The notes under the pieces: generated by a model
What the model was told of the DNA's origin: nothing
The model's database searches: none
Seen by the model: only the letters and a program-made list of their open reading frames with translations
Position numbers and translations under genes: made by a program
Part shown: in pieces, positions 9,607 to 18,765 of the stretch
How positions within the stretch are numbered: position 1 is the stretch's first letter
Layout: each line of letters begins with the position of its first letter
Assembly: GCA_045564455.1 (NCBI GenBank)
Contig: JBJLHG010000002.1
Location: 124,001-188,000, forward strand
Source: CASICS01 sp045564455
GTDB lineage: Bacteria > Pseudomonadota > Gammaproteobacteria > Magnimaribacterales > AG-339-G14
Direction of reading: 5' to 3'
DNA: 64,000 nucleotides

Positions 9607-10359
9607 ATGAACGACGAAACTAAAAACGAAACTAATTTCGGCTATAAAAAGGTCAATCCTAAAGAAAAACCTGACTTGGTTAAAGGTGTTTTTGATTCTG
9701 TCTCTAATAAATACGACTTAATGAATGATTTGATGTCGGTTGGTATTCATCGTTTATGGAAAAAGGCGACTATTCAACTAAGTAATCTAAAAAAAGGAGA
9801 TGTTGTCTTAGATGTGGCCGGGGGAACAGGAGATTTGGCTATTTTGTTTTCAGAATTAGTCGGGATAGAAGGATCTGTTTATTTATCTGATATCAATGAA
9901 AGTATGCTTCAAATAGGAAGAGACAAATCAATAGACTCAGGCTCTTCCAATATATCTAGTTTGGTTGCAGATGCAGAAACATTGCCCTTTCCGGATGCTT
10001 CCTTTAACTGTATTTCAATTGCCTTTGGCATTAGAAATGTAACAAACAAAGACAAAGCTTTGGAAGACTTTTATAGATGTTTAAAACCTGGTGGAAGATT
10101 GTTGGTTTTAGAATTCTCTAAACCTGAATCTGATTTGTTATCAAATTTATATGATTTATATTCTTTTAATGTTTTGCCTCATTTAGGACAATGGATTGCT
10201 GGTGACGCCGAGAGTTATCAGTACTTGGCTGAATCCATTCGAATGCATCCTAATCAAGAAGATTTTAAAAGTATGATGGACGATGCAGGATTTAAGAATA
10301 CTGCATATCAAAATATGACGGGCGGCATAGTGGCTCTTCATTCCGGAAACAAGCCTTAA
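9607..10359 (+). CDS. ubiE: Ubiquinone biosynthesis C-methyltransferase UbiE
   Basis: A SAM-dependent C-methyltransferase of ubiquinone (and, where present, menaquinone) synthesis. The class I methyltransferase motif DVAGGTGDLA is at about residue 74, and the UbiE signatures (YDLMNDLMSVGIHRLWK near the N-terminus, LEFSKP, and MTGGIVALH at the C-terminus) are all present. It has 250 residues. It leads a tight gene string into ubiB (2-base gap), hisE and tatABC, an order common in gammaproteobacteria. Confidence 0.97.
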   Translation: MNDETKNETNFGYKKVNPKEKPDLVKGVFDSVSNKYDLMNDLMSVGIHRLWKKATIQLSNLKKGDVVLDVAGGTGDLAILFSELVGIEGSVYLSDINESMLQIGRDKSIDSGSSNISSLVADAETLPFPDASFNCISIAFGIRNVTNKDKALEDFYRCLKPGGRLLVLEFSKPESDLLSNLYDLYSFNVLPHLGQWIAGDAESYQYLAESIRMHPNQEDFKSMMDDAGFKNTAYQNMTGGIVALHSGNKP

Positions 10360-10361
10360 CC

Positions 10362-11906
10362 ATGGCGTTTTTTAAACTTATTCGAATCTTATTCATCTTT
10401 CTAAGATTTCGTTTAGATGATCTACTCCCAAAAGAAAGTCTTCCGCTTTGGATTAAAATTATTTTTTTTCTCTCGCCATTTAGAATAATTCCAACTAGTA
10501 AAAGCCCAGGTGTTCGTTTGGCTGAAGCTTTGGAATTAGCCGGACCGCTGTTTGTAAAGTTTGGTCAAATATTATCAACTAGGCCTGACTTTTTAACTCC
10601 AGACTTAATTCAAGAATTAAAAAAATTTCAAAATAATTTAAAACCTTTTCCGGTTTCGGAAGCAATCAATACTATTGAAAAAGATTTAGGCAAGCCTATA
10701 GAAGAACTGTTCGAATGGTTTAATGAAGAACCTCTTGCAGCAGCATCTATAGCGCAAGTCCATGAAGCAAAATTATTTAGCGGTGAAGATGTCGTCGTTA
10801 AAGTTGTTCGACCTAATTTAGCAAAGAAAATTAAAAGTGATGTTTCAATTTTAAAAATGCTTGGTGACATTGCTAATACCTTTGATGCTGATGCTCGACG
10901 ACTTCAACTTGTAGAAATGATTAGGGAATATGAATACGTCATTACTTCAGAAATAGATTTAAAAAAAGAGGCTGGAAATACTATTCAAACCTCTAAATTT
11001 TTTGAAAATTCTGATCTGTTATACATTCCTAAAGTTTATCTTGAGTATTCAGGAAATAAGACCTTAACACTTGAAAAGATACATGGGATTCCAGTTACGG
11101 ATATTTCAATACTTAAAGAGAAAAAGGTAGATCTTAAAAAACTTTCTGAAAGAGGAGTCAGCATTTTTTTCAAGCAGCTCTTTGATGATAATTTTTTTCA
11201 TGCTGATATGCATCCGGGCAATATTTTTGTTGATGCTAATAATCCAGATTTCCCTACTTACATAGCAGTTGATTATGCTATTTGTGGCAGTCTGTCAGAA
11301 AAAGAACAACTTCTGATCGGAAAAATGCTAGCTGATATGTTTAGCAGAAATTATTCAGGAGTTGCTAAAACTATGATCGGTGCAGGATGGGTCTCTAAAA
11401 AGACTAAACCTATTGAGCTAGAAGTTACCATTAGAACAGCTATAGATCCTGTTTTTGAAAGGCCGTTTAGTGAAATTAACTTTGGAGAAATGTTGGTATT
11501 TTTATTTGAAGAGACTAGATCCTATGAACTTTCTTTGCCTGCTTCACTCTTACTACTTCATAAAACATTAATAAATATTGAAGGTCTTGGAAGGCAAATT
11601 TATCCTGATTTAGATTTATGGACGACCGCAAAACCTTTTATACAAAATTGGGTATCTAAGCGATACAACCCTTCTAATTTGATAGATAAATTAAAAAATA
11701 ATACTGGAGAATTTGCTGAAAAAGCATATGAATTACCTGAAAAAATAGAGTCTGTTTTTAATAATTTAGCAAATTTAAATGAATTCAATGATGAGATTAA
11801 AAATCTTCGGCAAGATTTATCTGACCAAAAGTCTTCGTCAAGATTCCTTCTAATCGTTTCTGCTGCAATAATAGTGGCAACTATTTCAATAGCATTATTT
11901 ATATGA
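10362..11906 (+). CDS. ubiB: Ubiquinone biosynthesis ATPase/kinase-like UbiB
   Basis: An ADCK/ABC1-family atypical kinase-like ATPase that supports ubiquinone synthesis at the inner membrane. The KxGQ motif (VKFGQILSTRPD), the Ala-rich nucleotide loop (LAAASIAQVHEAKL) and the catalytic segment FFHADMHPGN are visible. The metal-binding motif reads DYA in place of the DFG-like triad: the aspartate is kept, the rest has drifted (E. coli has DCG as I recall). One clear C-terminal membrane helix is seen (about residues 492-514), where many homologues have two. The gene overlaps hisE by 4 bases. Confidence 0.95.
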   Translation: MAFFKLIRILFIFLRFRLDDLLPKESLPLWIKIIFFLSPFRIIPTSKSPGVRLAEALELAGPLFVKFGQILSTRPDFLTPDLIQELKKFQNNLKPFPVSEAINTIEKDLGKPIEELFEWFNEEPLAAASIAQVHEAKLFSGEDVVVKVVRPNLAKKIKSDVSILKMLGDIANTFDADARRLQLVEMIREYEYVITSEIDLKKEAGNTIQTSKFFENSDLLYIPKVYLEYSGNKTLTLEKIHGIPVTDISILKEKKVDLKKLSERGVSIFFKQLFDDNFFHADMHPGNIFVDANNPDFPTYIAVDYAICGSLSEKEQLLIGKMLADMFSRNYSGVAKTMIGAGWVSKKTKPIELEVTIRTAIDPVFERPFSEINFGEMLVFLFEETRSYELSLPASLLLLHKTLINIEGLGRQIYPDLDLWTTAKPFIQNWVSKRYNPSNLIDKLKNNTGEFAEKAYELPEKIESVFNNLANLNEFNDEIKNLRQDLSDQKSSSRFLLIVSAAIIVATISIALFI

Positions 11907-12229
11907 GTACAAAAGAGAATATTATCGAGCGTTTAAGCGCTTTACTTCTTAACAGGAAAAATTCTTCCGATGACTCTTCCTACACAGCACAACTTTATAA
12001 TAAAGGTATTGAAGAAATTTTAAATAAAATTGATGAAGAAGCTAAAGAGCTTATTGAAGCAGGAGAAATGAAACCTTTAGCAAAGAAAGAAATGATCCAT
12101 GAGGCTGCCGATCTTTGGTATCACACCATGGTATTATTAGCTTTTAATGAAATTGATCCTATGAAAGTATTAAAAGAGTTAGAACGCAGAGAAGGAATTT
12201 CAGGTCTAGAGGAAAAGTCTAGGAGGTAG
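11903..12229 (+). CDS. hisE: Phosphoribosyl-ATP pyrophosphatase HisE
   Basis: HisE hydrolyses phosphoribosyl-ATP to phosphoribosyl-AMP in histidine biosynthesis. The MazG-like helical fold signature is seen: a metal-binding acidic cluster KIDEEAKELIEA and a later EAADLWYHTMVLL. It is the stand-alone HisE form of 108 residues, not fused to HisI. No other his gene is in the window; hisE between ubiB and tatA is a known placement in proteobacteria. Its start overlaps ubiB by 4 bases. Confidence 0.93.
   Translation: MSTKENIIERLSALLLNRKNSSDDSSYTAQLYNKGIEEILNKIDEEAKELIEAGEMKPLAKKEMIHEAADLWYHTMVLLAFNEIDPMKVLKELERREGISGLEEKSRR
12221..12226 (+). promoter_or_regulatory. Strong Shine-Dalgarno for tatA
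   Basis: A perfect AGGAGG lies 5 bases before the tatA ATG, inside the last codons of hisE. Most genes in this window have poor ribosome binding sites, so this suggests tatA is translated at a higher level than its neighbours, consistent with TatA being needed in excess over TatB and TatC. Confidence 0.7.
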
Positions 12230-12231
12230 TT

Positions 12232-12459
12232 ATGGGTTTTGGTGGAATTAGTATTTGGCAGCTGTTAATTATTTTAGCTATTATTATTTTAATCTTTGGC
12301 ACAAGAAGGTTAAAAAATATGGGCGGTGATCTAGGTTCCGCATTCAAAGGTTTTAAAAAAGCAGTAAAAGAAGATGATTCAATAGAAGATATTCCCTCTG
12401 CAGTCGATGATGCGGCTGAGGTAATGGCTGAAAATGCTAAGAAAGAAGACGATTCCTGA
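12232..12459 (+). CDS. tatA: Sec-independent translocase subunit TatA
   Basis: A 75-residue pore-forming subunit of the twin-arginine protein export system. It has an N-terminal membrane helix (about residues 6-22, ISIWQLLIILAIIILIFG), the FG hinge, then an amphipathic helix with LKNMGGDLGSAFKGFKKA, and an acidic tail. All are standard TatA traits. It is preceded by a consensus ribosome binding site and followed 10 bases later by tatB. Confidence 0.95.
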   Translation: MGFGGISIWQLLIILAIIILIFGTRRLKNMGGDLGSAFKGFKKAVKEDDSIEDIPSAVDDAAEVMAENAKKEDDS

Positions 12460-12469
12460 TTTGTAACCA

Positions 12470-12664
12470 ATGTTTGGTATTGGTTTTTTCGAATTACTTA
12501 TAATTTGTACTATAGCTCTGATAGTTCTTGGACCTAAACGCCTGCCTCAATTCATTACGAGTGTCGAAGAGATAATTCGAAAAATTAGATCCGGTGCAAG
12601 CAAAGTAAAACAAGAATTTTATAGCGAAGGATTCTCCGAACAAGAAAAAGACGATGAGCAATAA
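12470..12664 (+). CDS. tatB: Sec-independent translocase subunit TatB
   Basis: The TatB substrate-receptor partner of TatC, shown by the start MFGIGFFELL, one membrane helix and the LGPKRLPQF hinge typical of TatB, not TatA. At 64 residues it is much shorter than the E. coli protein (about 170), lacking most of the C-terminal tail; short TatB forms are known in compact genomes. Its stop overlaps the tatC start by 11 bases, so the two are translationally coupled. Confidence 0.92.
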   Translation: MFGIGFFELLIICTIALIVLGPKRLPQFITSVEEIIRKIRSGASKVKQEFYSEGFSEQEKDDEQ

Positions 12665-13367
12665 AAGTTCAATGCTAGCCCAATTAGGGATGGTTAGAAA
12701 TATTTTACTAAGGGCAATATTGGTATTGATCGTAATTTTTATTGGATTAACTTTTTTTCAGGATTTAATTTATCTAAAAATATCTGAACCTTTAATTCAA
12801 TTTCTTCCCAAAGACTCCTCGATGATTGCCACTGGCGTGGCATCACCTTTTTTAACTCCTTTAAAACTTACTTTTTATTCAGCTATTTTCTTTGCATTAC
12901 CATACTTAGTCATTGAATTTTGGAATTTTATTTCTCCCGGTCTTTATAAAAAGGAAAAGATCCTTTATGTAAGTTTAACTCTGATAAGTGTCTTGCTATT
13001 TTATGCAGGCATGACTTTTGCTTTTTATGTAGTGTTTCCGTTGATCTTTAATTTTTTTATTCAAGCAGCTCCTGAGGGGGTAATGGTAATGACGGATATA
13101 TCAAATTATCTAGATTTTATAATAAAACTTTTTTTTGCTTTTGGTTTAGCATTTGAGATGCCAATTATTATCTTTGCTTTAGTGTGGAGTGGCATGGTTA
13201 CAACAGAGAAACTAGCCAATGGAAGGCCTTATGTCATCATAGGTTGTTTTGTTGTTGGCATGCTTTTAACGCCGCCAGATATTGTCTCTCAAACTTTGCT
13301 AGCTGTACCGACTTGGTTTTTGTTTGAAATAGGGCTTTTAGCAACTAAGATTTTTATTAGAAATTAA
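12654..13367 (+). CDS. tatC: Sec-independent translocase subunit TatC
   Basis: The multi-spanning receptor core of the Tat translocon. Six hydrophobic helices can be traced over 237 residues, with the family's cytoplasmic/periplasmic signatures ISPGLYKKEK and a C-terminal LTPPDIVSQ motif. The N-terminus lacks the long HLxELR tail of E. coli TatC but retains an AQLGMVRN variant. It ends the tatABC operon and overlaps the convergent aldolase gene by 4 bases. Confidence 0.95.
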   Translation: MSNKSSMLAQLGMVRNILLRAILVLIVIFIGLTFFQDLIYLKISEPLIQFLPKDSSMIATGVASPFLTPLKLTFYSAIFFALPYLVIEFWNFISPGLYKKEKILYVSLTLISVLLFYAGMTFAFYVVFPLIFNFFIQAAPEGVMVMTDISNYLDFIIKLFFAFGLAFEMPIIIFALVWSGMVTTEKLANGRPYVIIGCFVVGMLLTPPDIVSQTLLAVPTWFLFEIGLLATKIFIRN

Positions 13368-14374
13368 CCTTCTAAGTCTTCACTCCACTCTCCCTTAGCA
13401 GCTAACTTATTCATTAACGCTCGGTGACTGAATGCTTTTTGAGCTAATTCAACATTGTCTAGTTGTCCCATCCAAGCTTTCAAAGCCGGTTGCTGAAGAG
13501 CGCGTCCATAAGAAAAACTCAATTCCCAAGGAAAGTCTCCCATCTTGTTCATTGCGTCTAAATGAGCTGTAGCTAAAAAGTCAGATTGACCACCTGATAA
13601 AAAGGCAATGCCAGCTAAATCAGCTGGAACGTTCTCTTTTAAAACTTTTACAGTTAACTCAGCTACTTCTTGAATGTTAGCTTGAAATGGAGCTTTTGTG
13701 CCGGAGAGTACCATATTTGGTTTTAAAATTGTCCCTTTTAAATTAATACCATTTCCTTCTAAACAAATAAATAGAGTTCTTAAGCAATTTTCAGTAACTT
13801 CAAAGCAAACTTGAGCTGTATGCTCGCCATCCATTAATACCTCTGGTTCTACCATCGGGACCATTCCATTTTTTTGAACGATCTTTGCGTAATCTGCTAA
13901 AGCTTGCATATTGGCATCTATACATTCTTGCGACGGCATATTCTCTCCAATTTTAATAACCGCTCGCCATTTGGTGAATTTAGCTCCAAGTGCGGCATAT
14001 TCGGCACATCTTTCGTCTAAATCATCCAATCCACCGGTTATTACTTCCTCTGAGTCGTTAAACGGACTAATGCCTTTATCAACTTTAATTCCTGGCAAAG
14101 CACCAGTGGAGCTAATAACGTCCATTAAAGAGGTGCCATCTTTGGCGTCTTGACGAAGAGTTTCATCAAATAAAATTACTCCGCCTATATTATCTTTCAT
14201 GCCTTCTGCTCTAAATAATAATTCTCGATAATCTCTTCTAGAATCTACTGTAGATTCAGTATTTATAGCATCAAATCTTTTACCAATTGTTCCGGTGCTT
14301 TCATCTGCAGCAAGAAAGCCTTTACCTTCAGACACAATATAAGATGCGATATCTTCTATAGTTGCAAGTGACAT
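13364..14374 (-). CDS. fba: Class I fructose-bisphosphate aldolase
   Basis: A Schiff-base (class I, animal-type) aldolase that interconverts fructose-1,6-bisphosphate and two trioses. The N-terminal GKGFLAADESTGT and the Schiff-base lysine motif GTILKPNMVL are present; the C-terminal SYGRALQQPALKAW is also class I. I used the ATG at 14374 (336 residues); a TTG two codons upstream would overlap pgk slightly more. It is the last gene of tkt-pgk-fba. Gammaproteobacteria usually pair this locus with a class II zinc enzyme, so the class I type is notable. Confidence 0.94.
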   Translation of the reverse strand: MSLATIEDIASYIVSEGKGFLAADESTGTIGKRFDAINTESTVDSRRDYRELLFRAEGMKDNIGGVILFDETLRQDAKDGTSLMDVISSTGALPGIKVDKGISPFNDSEEVITGGLDDLDERCAEYAALGAKFTKWRAVIKIGENMPSQECIDANMQALADYAKIVQKNGMVPMVEPEVLMDGEHTAQVCFEVTENCLRTLFICLEGNGINLKGTILKPNMVLSGTKAPFQANIQEVAELTVKVLKENVPADLAGIAFLSGGQSDFLATAHLDAMNKMGDFPWELSFSYGRALQQPALKAWMGQLDNVELAQKAFSHRALMNKLAAKGEWSEDLEG

Positions 14375-14376
14375 AA

Positions 14377-15540
14377 TCAATTCCCTAAATTTTTATTTTT
14401 AATAATTTCTATACTAGGTAATGTACCTAATTCTATGTATTCAAGAAAGGCTCCCCCAGCAGTTGAAGCATAATCGACGCAATCCATCATATTTAAATTG
14501 GAAAAGGAAGCGAGTGTTTCCCCGCCGCCAATGATGCTGTAGCCACTTGCATTTGATATTTTCAAAGCAATACCTGCTGTTCCTTTAGCAAATCTTTCAT
14601 CTTCAAAATATCCCATTGGTCCATTCCAAATAATGGTTTTTGCTTCATCAATGTAAGATCCAAAATTTTCAACAGACTCATTGCCAACATCGTAAATAAT
14701 ATCGTCGTCATCCAAATCATTGATATTTTTTTCTAAAGGCTCGGAATCTAAACCTTTTGAAACCATCACATATTCTGGTAAAACTATTTTAGGATGATTA
14801 ACTATTTTTTTTGCTAGCGGAACAAACTCTTCTTCATAAAGTGATTTCCCTATGTTTTTATCCAAAGCCTTAAAACAAGTATTTGCCAAAGCTCCGCCAA
14901 TAATCAAATAGTCAACATGCTTTGTTAAAGAATCTATAACTTTCATTTTGGTCGATATTTTCGAGCCGCCTATAATTCCCAAGAGAGGCTTGTTAGGTGA
15001 GCTGACTATTTTTTCCAATGCGCTCAATTCTTCTTCTACTAAAAGCCCAACACAAGCTTCATTAATAAATTCGGTAATTCCATAAGTCGAAGCTTGTTTT
15101 CTATGAGATGTTCCAAAAGCGTCCATGACAAAGATATCAGCCAAATCTGAAAGAGCCTTTGAAAGAGCCTTGTCGTTATTTTTTTCTCCTTTAAAAAATC
15201 TAATATTTTCCAACATAACAATGCCTACTTGACTTTCCAAGTCTTTCAACGAAGCTGCTAAACCAACTTCTTCTCCCAGAAGCTCGCTTAATCTATTGGC
15301 AACTGGTTTTAAAGAAAATCTATCTTGAATTAAGTTTGTTTCTTCAGGCCTACCTAAATGAGTCAGTATCTTTAAAGATTTAGCTTCTTTGAGAATATAT
15401 TTAATAGTCGGCAAAGCTCTAACAAGTTTTTCATCATCTAATAACTCACTCCCTTTAAGGGGGACGTTAAAATCTACACGCAGTAAAACATTTTTACCCG
15501 TTAAAATTTTTGAAGATATAGAGTTTTCTTTGAGATTCAT
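14377..15540 (-). CDS. pgk: Phosphoglycerate kinase
   Basis: Pgk transfers phosphate between 1,3-bisphosphoglycerate and ADP in glycolysis/gluconeogenesis. Signatures include LLRVDFNVPLKG at the N-terminus, LTHLGRPE, the hinge MLENIRFFKGEK and the C-terminal nucleotide site IIGGGETLASF. The 387-residue length is normal. It overlaps tkt by 4 bases upstream and touches the aldolase start downstream. The usual gap gene between tkt and pgk is absent. Confidence 0.97.
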   Translation of the reverse strand: MNLKENSISSKILTGKNVLLRVDFNVPLKGSELLDDEKLVRALPTIKYILKEAKSLKILTHLGRPEETNLIQDRFSLKPVANRLSELLGEEVGLAASLKDLESQVGIVMLENIRFFKGEKNNDKALSKALSDLADIFVMDAFGTSHRKQASTYGITEFINEACVGLLVEEELSALEKIVSSPNKPLLGIIGGSKISTKMKVIDSLTKHVDYLIIGGALANTCFKALDKNIGKSLYEEEFVPLAKKIVNHPKIVLPEYVMVSKGLDSEPLEKNINDLDDDDIIYDVGNESVENFGSYIDEAKTIIWNGPMGYFEDERFAKGTAGIALKISNASGYSIIGGGETLASFSNLNMMDCVDYASTAGGAFLEYIELGTLPSIEIIKNKNLGN

Positions 15541-17516
15541 TTAGCTGTTATTTTTTTACAAATATCAACTACGTTTTCTTTAGTAAAGCCATAGTGAACC
15601 AATAAGTCGTTTAAAGGAGCAGACTCTCCAAAACTACTAATTCCTAATAGCTGATCACCAGGGCTTAAATATTTATGCCAAAAATCTGGTTGCCCTGCTT
15701 CTATTGCCAGTTTGGGCTTAACGCCTAAGACTTCCATTTGATAATCACTGTTTTGTTGATCAAATATTTCAGTACACGGCATTGATACAACTTTAGCTTT
15801 AATGCCTTCCGCTTTCAGTAACTCTGCTGAATCAACAGCTAATTGAACCTCTGATCCAGTTGCGATAATGACGACATCCTCATCTTCAGCATCAATTAAA
15901 ATATACCCTCCTTTTGCAATAAGCCCGTTATCATTCCGTGATTGTGGAGCTAAATTTTGTCTGGATAAAATTAATGCAGATGGATTTTCTTTTGCCTCTA
16001 ATGCGTTTTGCCAAGCAAAAGCTGTTTCGACGCCATCACAAGGGCGCCAAGTATTAATGCCTGGTGTTGCTCTTAACATAGTCAAATGTTCGACTGGTTG
16101 ATGAGTAGGCCCATCTTCGCCAACTCCAATTGAATCATGTGTATAAACATAAACTACGGGCAACTTCATTAGAGAGGACATTCTCACGGCATTTCTTGCA
16201 TAATCGAGAAAAGTTAAAAAAGTCCCTGCATAAGGTCTAATTCCGCCGTGCAAAACCATTCCATTCATTATTGCCGACATTCCAAATTCTCGAACACCAT
16301 AGTTTAAATAATTTCCAGAGCCATCTTCAGTCAAGTGTGAGGTTCCTTTCCATTCGGTATTATTGGAGGGAGATAAATCTGCAGAGCCCCCAATTAGTTC
16401 AGGCATAGATGGTCCAAATGTATCTAGACAGATTCCTGAACATTTTCTGCTCGCGTAATTTGTTTCATCTTCATCAAATCTTGAAATCAATTCATTGAAA
16501 ATATTTCCTATATTTTTTGGAAGTTCTCCATCTATCAGTCTCTTGAATTCTTCATAGTCTTCTAAATAATTAGTTTTGTATAAATCTAACTTTTCAAGCC
16601 AATTTTGTTCTTGATTATTACCTTCCTCTTTATGATCCCAAGCTTGATAAATTTCATCTGGAATTTCAAAAGGCTTATGAGGCCATTCAATGTTCTTTCT
16701 AGTCAAAGCAATTTCTTCATCTCCAAGGGCTGCGCCATGAGCATCAGAAGACCCGGCTTTATTGGGCGAGCCTTTGCCAATTTCTGTCTTACAGCAAATT
16801 AGAGTTGGCTTATCACTATCCTGTGCTTTGTTAATTGCTTTATCTATACTTTCAAAATCATGCCCGTTAACATTAGAAATGACATTCCAACCATAACTTT
16901 TGAATCTCGCTGGCGTATCATCTGTAAACCAACCCTCTACTCTTCCATCGATACTAATATCATTGTCATCGTATATAACAATTAATTTATTTAATTTATG
17001 AGTTCCAGCCAAAGAACAAACTTCATGAGAGATTCCCTCCATCAAGCAGCCGTCTCCACAAAAAACAAATGTTTTGTGATCAATAAGGGTTAAATCTGAT
17101 TTATTAAATTTCTTAGCAAGAATCTTTTCAGCCATCGCCATGCCTACAGCATTGGCTATTCCTTGACCAAGAGGTCCAGTAGTTGTTTCAACTCCTGGAG
17201 TTAAATCGCACTCTGGATGACCAGGTGTTTTTGAACCCAGTTTACGAAAGGCTTTTAACTCATCCATCGGCAAATCAAAACCAGTTAGATGAAGTAACGA
17301 ATATAACAACATTGATCCATGGCCATTAGAAAGAACAAAACGATCTCTATCAAACCAATTTGGATTATTTGGGTTGTATTTGAGATGTTTTGACCAAAGA
17401 ACTTGCGCAATATCTGCCATGCCCATAGGCATACCCGGATGCCCGCTTTTTGCGGCTTGAACTGCATCCATGGATAGAGCTCTGATCGCGTTTGCTAAAT
17501 GTTGTTGATTGGACAT
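15537..17516 (-). CDS. tkt: Transketolase
   Basis: A thiamin-diphosphate enzyme moving two-carbon ketol units in the pentose phosphate pathway. It has 659 residues: an N-terminal TPP-binding domain with GPLGQGIANAVG and GDGCLMEG, a pyrimidine-binding domain with DSIGVGEDGPTHQP, and a C-terminal domain. It is the first gene of the tkt-pgk-fba operon and diverges from metK over a 79-base region that contains an inverted repeat. Confidence 0.97.
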   Translation of the reverse strand: MSNQQHLANAIRALSMDAVQAAKSGHPGMPMGMADIAQVLWSKHLKYNPNNPNWFDRDRFVLSNGHGSMLLYSLLHLTGFDLPMDELKAFRKLGSKTPGHPECDLTPGVETTTGPLGQGIANAVGMAMAEKILAKKFNKSDLTLIDHKTFVFCGDGCLMEGISHEVCSLAGTHKLNKLIVIYDDNDISIDGRVEGWFTDDTPARFKSYGWNVISNVNGHDFESIDKAINKAQDSDKPTLICCKTEIGKGSPNKAGSSDAHGAALGDEEIALTRKNIEWPHKPFEIPDEIYQAWDHKEEGNNQEQNWLEKLDLYKTNYLEDYEEFKRLIDGELPKNIGNIFNELISRFDEDETNYASRKCSGICLDTFGPSMPELIGGSADLSPSNNTEWKGTSHLTEDGSGNYLNYGVREFGMSAIMNGMVLHGGIRPYAGTFLTFLDYARNAVRMSSLMKLPVVYVYTHDSIGVGEDGPTHQPVEHLTMLRATPGINTWRPCDGVETAFAWQNALEAKENPSALILSRQNLAPQSRNDNGLIAKGGYILIDAEDEDVVIIATGSEVQLAVDSAELLKAEGIKAKVVSMPCTEIFDQQNSDYQMEVLGVKPKLAIEAGQPDFWHKYLSPGDQLLGISSFGESAPLNDLLVHYGFTKENVVDICKKITAK

Positions 17517-17533
17517 GAATTTTTTGTGTTATT

Positions 17534-17565
17534 TTCTACTAATTCTTATCAAGATCATAGTAGAA
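17534..17565. repeat. Inverted repeat between divergent tkt and metK
   Basis: An exact 8-base inverted repeat, TTCTACTA at 17534-17541 and TAGTAGAA at 17558-17565, separated by 16 bases. It lies in the only non-coding stretch between tkt and metK, so it could be an operator for one or both, or a leader hairpin. The spacing and sequence do not match a SAM riboswitch or a MetJ box array. Purely a sequence observation. Confidence 0.35.
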
Positions 17566-17595
17566 TTCCCGTCCTTTTAAAAAAAAATAAGAAAA

Positions 17596-18756
17596 ATGTC
17601 TGAATATAAAACTTTTACCTCAGAATCAGTCTCTGAAGGACATCCTGACAAACTATCTGATCAAATTTCAGACGGTATATTGGATGCTTTCTTGGCCGAA
17701 GATCCTGAGTCTAGAGTAGCTTGTGAGACTCTAGTTAAAACAGACTTAGTGGTTATAGCCGGAGAAATTTCTTCTAATGCGAGCCCTAATTTAGAAGAAG
17801 TAGTCAGAAAAGTAATAAACGATGTTGGCTATGATAATGATGATTTAGGTTTCAACGGATCTAAGGTAGAAATAGTTAATGCTATAGGAATGCAGTCAAA
17901 TGATATTGCTCAAGGAGTAGATGAAGGGACCGGAATTGACACTGATCAAGGAGCCGGAGATCAAGGCTTAATGTTTGGATATGCAACAAATGAAACAGAT
18001 GTTTTGATGCCAGCGCCTATTACCTATTCCCATTTATTGGTTCAAAAACAAGCTGAAGTTAGAAAATCAGGAGTTTTATCTTGGCTAAGACCTGATGCAA
18101 AAAGCCAACTAAGTTTTGTCTATGATGAAAATGGTAAGCCTGATTATATTTCAGCTATTGTTTTATCTACTCAGCACGATCCAGAAATTAATCAGCAAGA
18201 TTTGGAAGAAGGTGTCATGGAAGAAATAATAAAAAAAGTTATTCCAAATATTTGGATAAACAATGAGACCAAAGTTTTTATTAATCCTACAGGTAGATTT
18301 GTCATTGGTGGCCCAGTTGGAGATTGCGGTTTAACAGGAAGAAAAATTATTGTTGATACGTACGGTGGGATGGCTAGACATGGTGGTGGAGCTTTTTCAG
18401 GTAAAGACCCATCTAAAGTTGATCGTTCAGCAGCTTATGCAGGAAGATATGTGGCAAAAAATATCGTATCAGCCGGACTTGCAAATAAATGTGAGATACA
18501 AGTTTCATATGCGATTGGAGTAGCAGATCCGACTTCCATAAGTATTAACACTTTTAATACTGGCAAAATATCGGATAACGAAATTGCTAAACTTGTAAGT
18601 CAAAATTTTGAACTAAAACCAAAACAATTAATCCAAATGTTGGATTTAAAAAAACCTATCTATCAAAATACAGCTGCGTATGGTCATTTCGGTAGAGAAG
18701 ATGAAAACTTTTCATGGGAAAAAACCGATAAATCAAGTGCTCTAAAGCGCAATTAA
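17596..18756 (+). CDS. metK: S-adenosylmethionine synthetase
   Basis: MetK makes S-adenosylmethionine from methionine and ATP. The N-terminal TSESVSEGHPDK, the GAGDQGLMFGYA loop and the phosphate-binding GGAFSGKDPSKVDRSAAY segment are all present. It has 386 residues, the standard length. It begins a metK-ahcY-argH string, the first two being consecutive parts of the activated methyl cycle, 9 bases apart. Confidence 0.98.
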   Translation: MSEYKTFTSESVSEGHPDKLSDQISDGILDAFLAEDPESRVACETLVKTDLVVIAGEISSNASPNLEEVVRKVINDVGYDNDDLGFNGSKVEIVNAIGMQSNDIAQGVDEGTGIDTDQGAGDQGLMFGYATNETDVLMPAPITYSHLLVQKQAEVRKSGVLSWLRPDAKSQLSFVYDENGKPDYISAIVLSTQHDPEINQQDLEEGVMEEIIKKVIPNIWINNETKVFINPTGRFVIGGPVGDCGLTGRKIIVDTYGGMARHGGGAFSGKDPSKVDRSAAYAGRYVAKNIVSAGLANKCEIQVSYAIGVADPTSISINTFNTGKISDNEIAKLVSQNFELKPKQLIQMLDLKKPIYQNTAAYGHFGREDENFSWEKTDKSSALKRN

Positions 18757-18765
18757 GAGAAAAAT

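Noticed and set aside
17517..17595. Possible SAM riboswitch ahead of metK
   Set aside because: The spacer is only 79 bases and has one simple inverted repeat, not the multi-helix core of SAM-I, SAM-II or SAM-V classes.
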